This document shows, piece after piece, positions 9,015-15,213 of a stretch of 41,128 bases of DNA (position 1 is the stretch's first letter; each line of letters opens with the position of its first letter). Both the position numbers and the translations under genes were made by a program. The notes below the pieces were generated by a model. It had not been told where the DNA came from. It worked only from the letters and a program-made list of their open reading frames with translations, and ran no database searches. Origin of the DNA: a virus; IMG/VR virus record IMGVR_UViG_3300046169_000038, positions 1 through 41,128 of that record. One strand, written 5' to 3'.

Positions 9015-9371
9015 TTACCTAGTAACCGATGGATTTACTTTTATTTTGCCTTCCAGAATACGTTCAATGACATCGTCGCCATGGTCATCACGAAACGTTA
9101 ATTCTACATCGTAAACATAACGACCAGTAGTAATGAGTTGATCGGTAATAATGTTATTCAATGTTAAAAGCGCAATTCCTGATGTTGGTGGATCGACAAC
9201 AGTTGTTACAAAGTCTATTGTATCTTCTGGGCCAGAGTTATAGTTTCTTTTCATTTTAGATGTAAGTGTATGACCTGTTAGGTTCTTTGATGAACCATCA
9301 AGTTCTTTGAGATGTAACTCTATTGCAACATCAGCGCCTTGATCTATTGAAAAATCTTCGTAATCTGCCAT
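9015..9371 (-). CDS. small beta-rich virion protein, function unknown
   Basis: A 118-residue protein, MADYEDFSIDQGADVAIELH, with NLTGHTLTSKMKRNY, GIALLTLNNIITDQ and TGRYVYDVEL, ending in LEGKIKVNPSVTR. The pattern (an 'IDQG' start, an alternating hydrophobic beta-sandwich, 'GRYVYDVE' near the end) recurs in marine phage structural clusters and looks like an Ig-like or BppU-like fold. It has its own late promoter about 33 bases upstream, so it begins a transcription unit that includes the next two genes. No enzyme residues are visible. Confidence 0.72.
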   Translation of the reverse strand: MADYEDFSIDQGADVAIELHLKELDGSSKNLTGHTLTSKMKRNYNSGPEDTIDFVTTVVDPPTSGIALLTLNNIITDQLITTGRYVYDVELTFRDDHGDDVIERILEGKIKVNPSVTR

Positions 9372-9403
9372 AACCCTATTCTAAAAAGTAGTTTTCTTTG
9401 TTT

Positions 9404-9411
9404 TATTTATA
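9404..9411 (-). promoter_or_regulatory. T4-type late promoter
   Basis: The minus strand reads TATAAATA in the 53-base gap after the oxygenase-like gene stop (9425), about 33 bases before the ATG at 9371. It would drive the two small structural genes, the fibre-like gene and the neck genes. Confidence 0.75.
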
Positions 9412-9424
9412 AGAATCAGAACCT

Positions 9425-10141
9425 TTATTCTGAACTAATTTCATCAATTATTTCTTCTCTGAACCCTTTACTCACTTCGGATTTGTCAAAACAAAAAGAG
9501 ACGGTATGTCTCCAACACTTAGATGCAGCTGAATGATAGAAAATATTTTCTGGTTCGTCATAACTACCGAAGTATCCAGCTTTGCATTGCCATCCTGGCT
9601 TGTCATACATATAAACAATTTCTTGTTTTTCTATGTCCCAATATTTAAAATAACCATCACCAGTTTCACTATAAGTAAAAACAAAATTGTATGCAGCTGC
9701 ATTTGCATTATTGTGCCATGCAATATAACCGTTTGGTGGATAAACTGCCGATAACGCATTATTTCTACAACCCAAGAAATTCAATAGGTCACCATGAAAA
9801 TTACCTACTTTCGTAATAAAATCTGATCGCCATTTGATGTCATCTGGATCACTTGACATGTTTACGGTATCAAAAAATTCGTGGTCTTTTTGGTTAGTAC
9901 GCATCTCATAAGCATACAAAGAATCAGGAAACCCAGAATGGGATCTCCCTTCACTTATAAGTTGTCTCAAATATTCATCAGATATCCATTTCTCAGGATT
10001 ATCTTTTTGATGCCCCTTACAAGCTAGATGCATATTTTTCTTGAACAGTTCTTCATTATCTGTACGAAAAGAAATGTGTCTATTTAAAATTTCCAGTAGT
10101 TCTTTATTCTTAACTGGAATATCTCTCATTCTTTCTGTCAT
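9425..10141 (-). CDS. putative 2-oxoglutarate/Fe(II) oxygenase-like protein
   Basis: A 238-residue protein. Residues about 140-225 resemble a double-stranded beta-helix oxygenase: YPPNGYIAWHNNANAAAY gives a first His, YSETGDGYFKYWD follows, and YHSAASKCWRHTVSF gives a distal His with Arg eight residues later. The usual HxD is HxN here, so iron binding is uncertain. Related 'GWHTN' proteins occur in marine T4-like phages. The start ATG overlaps the stop of the glycosyltransferase-like gene (ATGA), so the two are coupled. A joint role in modifying fibres or host surface molecules is inference. It could also be a non-catalytic cupin. Confidence 0.5.
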   Translation of the reverse strand: MTERMRDIPVKNKELLEILNRHISFRTDNEELFKKNMHLACKGHQKDNPEKWISDEYLRQLISEGRSHSGFPDSLYAYEMRTNQKDHEFFDTVNMSSDPDDIKWRSDFITKVGNFHGDLLNFLGCRNNALSAVYPPNGYIAWHNNANAAAYNFVFTYSETGDGYFKYWDIEKQEIVYMYDKPGWQCKAGYFGSYDEPENIFYHSAASKCWRHTVSFCFDKSEVSKGFREEIIDEISSE

Positions 10142-10869
10142 GAGTAGTGGGAATCCTTATTTAGTCCACAAGAGTAATGTCTAAAGATTACTGGGTTTTC
10201 GGGGTAAGTTGTTTCTGCGTGCCATGCATTATAATAATTCCATCTCATATCATCATCAAATATACCAATCTTTAAATCTTTATATTTTTCTTCTTGGTTC
10301 GTCAACCACCAAAGTGAAAACTGATCCCAGTTTCGAAGACTTTTTGGGTAACCTTCGGGCCACCATTCCCTATCCATTTGTTTTCTGGTTAGTTCCCACC
10401 AATCTTCTACGAACTCACGGACGATAGGTTTAGACATATCATACAAACACACACCGCCACAAAGTGTAAACGACTGTCTTCCCATGTCGGGTGTGTCGAA
10501 ATTATATTCAGCATATATGTAATCACGTTCTTTTGTTAGAGCCGAAAACACAAGGTCGTGGTCTTTCATTTCGTCCCAAATTTTAATCACATCTTCATGT
10601 TCGCATTCCATGTCAGCATCAACATACATTGTAATGTCATAAGGAGATTGAGCCATGCCCCAGAGTTTGGCACGGTAATGGTCATTACAATGTATTACTT
10701 TATCGGTCAATTCTTCTGCACGTTCGTCTACCATCCACTCTTCGCACACTAAGGTTATGTTGGCGTCTGGGTAGTAATCTAGGATAGAGTCTATTAGATT
10801 TATAGCGTAACAGTAGAAACTTCTTTTACGAGAAGCTACTACAACAAAACCCTTACTTTTCTCCGTCAT
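10138..10869 (-). CDS. glycosyltransferase-like protein (GT-A fold)
   Basis: About 243 residues from the ATG at 10869, chosen because GAGGA at 10878-10882 lies 8 bases upstream; an in-frame ATG at 10890 is possible. The protein begins KSKGFVVVASRKRSFYCYA. It has ITMYVDADMECEHEDV, in which DAD fits the metal- and nucleotide-sugar-binding DxD motif, then LCGGVCLYDM and NWDQFSLWWL. This is the layout of small GT-A glycosyltransferases found in marine T4-like phages. Donor and acceptor cannot be told. Its position among fibre genes suggests a target on the virion or the cell surface. Confidence 0.68.
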   Translation of the reverse strand: MTEKSKGFVVVASRKRSFYCYAINLIDSILDYYPDANITLVCEEWMVDERAEELTDKVIHCNDHYRAKLWGMAQSPYDITMYVDADMECEHEDVIKIWDEMKDHDLVFSALTKERDYIYAEYNFDTPDMGRQSFTLCGGVCLYDMSKPIVREFVEDWWELTRKQMDREWWPEGYPKSLRNWDQFSLWWLTNQEEKYKDLKIGIFDDDMRWNYYNAWHAETTYPENPVIFRHYSCGLNKDSHYS

Positions 10870-11328
10870 CAGAGGATTCCTCATTAGCAATATGTTCTTG
10901 TAAGATCATCATTGCATAAAGATCGACTTCGATCTTGCTTTTAAGCACGTCTGAGTTTTGCTTTTAGTTTTCTGTTTTTACAGTTTTTGATTTCTTCGAC
11001 TTCAAATGCTTCCATTTTATATGAGAAAAGTTTTTCCATTTTTCGAGCTTTCTCGTGCTCGATCTCACGTAATTTTTTTTCTTCTTTTTCAGACGCTTTT
11101 CGTCTATGTCTTTCTTCGGTATTTTTGGTGATTTGATCTTCACCTAAAACTTCAATAAGTTCTTCAAACTCCGCACTGGGACTACCATTCTTATCGATTT
11201 TTTTTAACCGCATGACCTGTTCAAGTTTTCTATCTTCATCGTCAATGATTTGCAAAATGCAAGTCACGTCATCTTTGGTTTCTGGTGCTTCCCAAAAAAG
11301 CATTATCTAACCATTTTCTACTACTCAT
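10853..11328 (-). CDS. small charged coiled-coil protein, frame broken twice
   Basis: A highly charged Lys/Glu-rich helical protein of about 155 residues once the breaks are bridged. The best start is the ATG at 11328, with AGGAG at 11335-11339: it reads MSSRKWLDNAF, then a run of six T forces the frame (five T would continue FWEAPETKDDVTCILQIID). The main frame covers 10941-11303. It stops at GCT TAA, while the +1 frame continues LKSKIEVDLYAMMILQEHIA to NEESSDDGEK and a stop at 10853, overlapping the glycosyltransferase-like start by 17 bases. Function is unknown. The Asp/Glu/Arg/Lys-rich middle (RHRRKASEKEEKKLREIEHE) predicts a long helix. Confidence 0.6.
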
Positions 11329-11334
11329 CTCAAT

Positions 11335-11339
11335 CTCCT
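11335..11339 (-). promoter_or_regulatory. ribosome binding site that fixes the start at 11328
   Basis: The minus strand reads AGGAG six bases before ATG 11328. The downstream ATG at 11303, which begins the longest open frame, has no such site. This supports a start at 11328 and hence a frame break at the T run (11294-11299). Further upstream the minus strand carries TATATAATAAACA, a weak candidate -10 element. Confidence 0.6.
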
Positions 11340-11376
11340 AATTGTTTAATGATGATGTTTATTATATATATTGTAC

Positions 11377-12639
11377 CTAACTAATACCGATAATATCAAA
11401 CTTAATAAAATCTAAAGAAGCACAGTCCACTCCATACCAAACTTCTACGGTGTCCCCATCGTTTAAATAAAATAGCGGTGATCGAGCATGATAGTAAACA
11501 CTACTCTGCGAGGCGATCGACCCACCACTGGTTTCAAAGTATCCGTACCCTATATTATCTCCAGTTAGAGAAGTGAGGAATGGATTGGGTATTCTTCCTG
11601 TACCACTACTACCAGTTCTGCCAAAGTTGTAAGCATTAGTATAAAATATAGTAAACCTTCCGTCAGAACCATTTCTGTTATGAATAACACTGAGCTCAGT
11701 GCCAGTACTATTATGCCATTCATCGGGATCAGTAGTTGTGGGATTGACGGCACTCTTAGTTTTCCAACCACTATTAGTACTGGTAGTTGACCCAAACGTG
11801 TCAATATCATGAAACGTACCATTAATAGAATATCCGAAAATTTGAGCATCTCCATGAAAATATGAACCTATCGCAGGATTAGCTCTCTGAGCCGAAATGT
11901 GCAAATACTTTGATGCGGATGCACCACTATACGTCAACTTTACCCTTCTTACAAATAGTAAAGGGTTATTGGTGATTGTGCTTGAAGAGGAACCAGTACC
12001 ACCAAGAGTGGTATGGTTGGGAATAGCAGTGTCGGTATATGAATTTGTGCCAGTGTAGGTTACAGCTACCCCACCCAAGTTACGTTCTTTACCATAAAAG
12101 TCGTCAAAATCGATGGTGGACAAACCAGTGGTCTCTTCTGCTATTGCTCTCACGTCCGTGTCATTCAGTCTTATCGTTTCACCATTAGTATCATCAAGAA
12201 GATTCCCAACATTGTTGTAAAATTTTGACCCAGACTCATTTCCGAGTGTTATTGGTTGAACAGCACCAGTCGAAGTTGCTGTGGAGTATGAACCACTAAT
12301 CTGAAAAATTTTATTAGCTGATGTAGTAAGGTAACACTGAAAAGAACCAGTACTAGAGGAACCGAAACTAAGTTTTAAGATGCTAAAGTGATGACCAGTA
12401 GTTTTCTGTATTGAGGTAGTTAAAGAATCTACCGTACAGTTTATAAGAGGAAATGTGGAAGTTCCTGGCACACCAACAGTCTTGACGTAAGCAGTGATTG
12501 TTTGACCGCTATACACTGTCAAATTATAACCAGTTGCAGCAGTACCACTCGTATCGTTTTGGAATCTTATGTCACTTTCTAAGATAAATTCGTCGGCTTC
12601 CTGTAAACGACCTCTAACCGTCATTATAGATGCTGACAT
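11377..12639 (-). CDS. adhesin-like tail fibre protein with FDDFYGK motif
   Basis: A 420-residue beta-rich Ser/Thr/Gly protein. The middle contains IRLNDTDVRAIAEETTGLST followed by IDFDDFYGK, the short 'LND/SD-VR ... DFYGK' element found in many phage tail fibres and tip proteins just before the receptor-binding part. The C-terminal half (GYGYFETSGGSIASQS, ending YLNDGDTVEVWYGVD) looks like a compact beta-domain. It lies directly after the small acidic-tailed gene in the fibre cluster and is a good candidate for a receptor-binding fibre or fibre tip. No carbohydrate-active catalytic motif is visible. Confidence 0.7.
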   Translation of the reverse strand: MSASIMTVRGRLQEADEFILESDIRFQNDTSGTAATGYNLTVYSGQTITAYVKTVGVPGTSTFPLINCTVDSLTTSIQKTTGHHFSILKLSFGSSSTGSFQCYLTTSANKIFQISGSYSTATSTGAVQPITLGNESGSKFYNNVGNLLDDTNGETIRLNDTDVRAIAEETTGLSTIDFDDFYGKERNLGGVAVTYTGTNSYTDTAIPNHTTLGGTGSSSSTITNNPLLFVRRVKLTYSGASASKYLHISAQRANPAIGSYFHGDAQIFGYSINGTFHDIDTFGSTTSTNSGWKTKSAVNPTTTDPDEWHNSTGTELSVIHNRNGSDGRFTIFYTNAYNFGRTGSSGTGRIPNPFLTSLTGDNIGYGYFETSGGSIASQSSVYYHARSPLFYLNDGDTVEVWYGVDCASLDFIKFDIIGIS

Positions 12640-12641
12640 TA

Positions 12642-13082
12642 CTATTCACCTTCATTGATGTGTGCTGTCGAATCAGAATCGACATTATTTTCTTCCTCAT
12701 CGGGCGTCTCATCGTTGACGACTTCTTCACTGGTGTCTACTTCAGGGACTACATCCCAAGGATTAATGTTATGTTCGACAGGTGTTTTAGATAAAGCAAT
12801 ATCTCCTGCAATTTGCGATTCGGTATTTGAAACTTCTTCCTCTCCGAGCGCAGATTTAACCCAACCGATTACAATATCTTTAGTGACATCCGCCCATGCA
12901 ATGTAGTTTTCCGAAGAAGGATCTGCATCAATATGAACACTGCCATAACGTCTACCACGGTGAATTACCTGTTTGTCGCCAACTTGTTCCGTCTCATAAT
13001 CTGAAGCTTCCCAATGTACCATTTTGATAGCACCATCAGAGATATTCGATTCAACCTTTACTATATTCCAAACTACTGCCAT
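12642..13082 (-). CDS. small conserved virion-cluster protein with acidic tail (DUF7936-like)
   Basis: A 146-residue protein opening MAVVWNIVKVESNISDGAIK, with VHWEASDYETEQVGDKQV, YGSVHIDADPSSENYIAW and VIGWVKSALGEEEVSNTESQ. This domain (an 'MAVxW' start, 'HWxASD', 'Y..L/VT...V.GWV') recurs next to fibre genes in marine phages; the DUF number is from memory. The last 35 or so residues are almost all Asp, Glu, Asn, Ser and Thr and are probably disordered. It lies 2 bases from both neighbours, between the S74 fibre and the FDDFYGK fibre. A chaperone or fibre-accessory role is possible but not shown. Confidence 0.68.
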   Translation of the reverse strand: MAVVWNIVKVESNISDGAIKMVHWEASDYETEQVGDKQVIHRGRRYGSVHIDADPSSENYIAWADVTKDIVIGWVKSALGEEEVSNTESQIAGDIALSKTPVEHNINPWDVVPEVDTSEEVVNDETPDEEENNVDSDSTAHINEGE

Positions 13083-13084
13083 AA

Positions 13085-14839
13085 TTATTCGCCTTTCTCA
13101 CTAATTTTAGATTCTAGATACGCAACCTTTTGGGTCAACTCCTTTACTGCTTCTATCAACAGGGGTGTTAGTTTGTCATAAGAAACACTTTTATAATCTT
13201 CTCCGAACTCGTCTTGACCTACCGCAGATTTAGTTACAATCTCAGGTAATACTTCCTCAACCTCTTGAGCAGATACACCGACCTCTAGTTCGGTATTATC
13301 CACGCCCAAAGAATGCGCTAATGCGTTTGGTGTATAGTAATATCCTGTGAGTTTATTAACTTTATCTAGAGCATCTGGAATTGCGCCCTTCAAGTCTTTC
13401 AGTCTTTCGTCAGAGTAATATGCAGTCACATTACCTGTAGCAATGATATTACCACTAACGTGAAGTGCTTCAAGTGGGGACGAGACACCTATCCCAAATT
13501 TACCACTTGCATCTAACCGATGTCTTTCTCCGTTCGCACCGTATTTGAATTGAATGGATTGTGCGCTACCAGAACCATAATAACTTTGAACTTCAGCCAA
13601 CCCTAGGTAACTAGCAAAACGAAAGTGAGAAGCACTTGAGGTATTGTGAAGTTGTAAACCTTGCAGAGTAGTGTTAAGTGCAGCATATGTACTCTCTACA
13701 ACTAAAGGTACTCCAGAAGTTCTTTTAATCTTCGTAGCACCATTGAGGTTATTCTGGCCAGTAGACTGAGATGATGAGTTGATATTTACAACTCTAGATC
13801 CAGAATTTCCAGTCCCAGCGCAGATATTGACGGTCTTTGCCCCGCCTGAACCCAAGTTACTCCCAATATCGATCGTTTGGGCAGTAGGGCTAGCACTGGC
13901 ACTTGAACCAATAGATATATTTTGAGAAGCAGTACTATGCCCAAGTGTTATAGTACCTGTGCCAGTTGTTCTACCGATAGTGATGGTGTTAGAGGTTCCT
14001 GCTGGAGTTACAGAAAAGTTGTTACCATTAAAACTAACATTACCATTCGTAAATGTACTAGCACCACGAACCGCAACACTGTGAGTACCAGCCGAATTAC
14101 TATTACCTATTGTCACTGTTGTATCTGAGCCAGTGGAATTATTTGCCGCTAAATTTAATACAGTGTCGCCACCAAGCTGGTTGTTACCACCGATATTAAT
14201 CGTTTGGGTTTCACCATCTGCTGTCTGAGCATTACCAATATTAATTGTATTGGATGCGGTACTTTGACCAAGAGTGATTGTGCCTGTGGAACTTTGAGTG
14301 GTCGAACCAATAGTAATTGTGCGATCGGCAGTATCTGGTATTACATTAAAATCATAACCATTAAAGTTAATATCGCCGTATTGGAATGTACTAGTACCAC
14401 GAATCGCTACGCTTGTTGTGCCAAAATTTGGATCACCACCACCTATTGTTACTAGCGTATCATTACCTTGTGCTCCACACGCTGCAATATTTACTGTGTG
14501 AGTACCAGAACCAGATCCAGAAGCAATATTGACAATTTGCTCTTGGTCGTTCTCCATTGCAGCATTACCAATATTAATAGTATTGTCTTTATCACTCCGA
14601 CCAAGGGTGATAGTGCCTGTTTGTTCAGTTGCGCCAAGAGTAATAGTGTCTGCTGCGGTAGATGGGTTGACAGTAAATGGAGTAGTTAAGTTTGCGCCTA
14701 CTTCAAATATATCATTACCGCCACGAGAGTATAGGATACCATCTGCGGTATTGAGGGCGAGTTCGCCTTCTACAATGTTATTGGTGTCAGGAGCATTACC
14801 AGACGTATTGCTCCGTTTGATTTTAATGGTGGATGACAT
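13085..14839 (-). CDS. tail fibre with C-terminal S74 self-cleaving chaperone domain
   Basis: A 584-residue trimeric-fibre candidate. The N-terminus is MSSTIKIKRSNTSGNAP. The shaft (about residues 45-370) holds three tandem modules of roughly 100 residues built from TITLG, NTINIGNA, TVTIG, SVAVRG and STF-x4-FNG elements. From about residue 476 comes the intramolecular chaperone: SDERLKDLKGAIPDALDKV, VGVSAQEVEEVLPEIV, YDKLTPLLIEAVKEL, and a C-terminal coiled coil. In this peptidase S74 family, cleavage occurs just before the Ser of SDERLK after trimer folding, and the Lys in the motif assists. Here the sequence Y-Y-SDERLK is intact, so cleavage is expected. It has its own late promoter. Confidence 0.85.
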   Translation of the reverse strand: MSSTIKIKRSNTSGNAPDTNNIVEGELALNTADGILYSRGGNDIFEVGANLTTPFTVNPSTAADTITLGATEQTGTITLGRSDKDNTINIGNAAMENDQEQIVNIASGSGSGTHTVNIAACGAQGNDTLVTIGGGDPNFGTTSVAIRGTSTFQYGDINFNGYDFNVIPDTADRTITIGSTTQSSTGTITLGQSTASNTINIGNAQTADGETQTINIGGNNQLGGDTVLNLAANNSTGSDTTVTIGNSNSAGTHSVAVRGASTFTNGNVSFNGNNFSVTPAGTSNTITIGRTTGTGTITLGHSTASQNISIGSSASASPTAQTIDIGSNLGSGGAKTVNICAGTGNSGSRVVNINSSSQSTGQNNLNGATKIKRTSGVPLVVESTYAALNTTLQGLQLHNTSSASHFRFASYLGLAEVQSYYGSGSAQSIQFKYGANGERHRLDASGKFGIGVSSPLEALHVSGNIIATGNVTAYYSDERLKDLKGAIPDALDKVNKLTGYYYTPNALAHSLGVDNTELEVGVSAQEVEEVLPEIVTKSAVGQDEFGEDYKSVSYDKLTPLLIEAVKELTQKVAYLESKISEKGE

Positions 14840-14882
14840 ATGTACCCCTGTTGGTTCAATCTCTATTTAGAGTTTATTTAAA

Positions 14883-14923
14883 TTTTATCTACCTTGTATA
14901 TACAAGGTTGTTGTTAGATAAAA
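14883..14923. repeat. nested inverted repeat in the leader of the S74 fibre gene
   Basis: Positions 14891-14908 form a perfect 18-base palindrome (ACCTTGTATATACAAGGT). It is flanked by a second pair of arms, TTTTATCTA at 14883-14891 and TAGATAAAA at 14915-14923, with a six-base bulge on one side. It lies between the late promoter at 14934-14941 and the ATG at 14839, so it would be the first structure in that transcript. It may stabilise the 5' end, control translation or terminate upstream transcription. There is no clear U run after it on either strand. Confidence 0.55.
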
Positions 14924-14933
14924 ACTTTTAATT

Positions 14934-14941
14934 TATTTATA
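14934..14941 (-). promoter_or_regulatory. T4-type late promoter for the S74 fibre gene
   Basis: The minus strand reads TATAAATA three bases past the stop (14944) of the tetrapeptide-repeat protein and about 95 bases before the ATG at 14839, a longer leader than at the other late promoters. Confidence 0.72.
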
Positions 14942-14943
14942 TG

Positions 14944-15213
14944 TTAAGAAATTCTAGCATAAAGTGTATATACACGATGATTTACAAAACCACTTAATAT
15001 TGTAGAACCTACATAGTCACCAGTAAACACTCTAGAGAAAGCCGAACCATAAACACCGTGATAGTCACCAACATACTCACCAGTATATTCTTCAAATCTT
15101 TCTCTTGTACTTAATCTTGTGAAATCCCCAAAGGTGGTTCGTAAGAAGTCTGTCTGACGTAACTGTTGATAATTCACATATCTAGCTTCTAGAATAGTCA
15201 CCAGTAAAATCAC
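14944..15213 (-). CDS. tetrapeptide-repeat structural protein, C-terminal part (frame +1)
   Basis: C-terminal end of the repeat protein whose main frame covers 15182-18025. After the break near 15184-15187 the +1 frame reads ARYVNYQQLRQTDFLRTTF, then returns to the same repeat style: DFTRLSTRERFEEYTGEYVG, DYHGVYG, VFTGDYVG, ending in VYTLYARIS. The shared repeat proves the link. The ATG at 15213 lies in the overlap with the main frame and is unlikely to be a true start. The joined protein would have about 1,025 residues. Confidence 0.72.
   Translation of the reverse strand: MILLVTILEARYVNYQQLRQTDFLRTTFGDFTRLSTRERFEEYTGEYVGDYHGVYGSAFSRVFTGDYVGSTILSGFVNHRVYTLYARIS

Noticed and set aside
11341-11376. 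Sigma70-like -10 (TATAAT) before the small coiled-coil gene
   Set aside because: No convincing -35 element at the right distance, and the gap is simply A/T-rich; mentioned only as weak.
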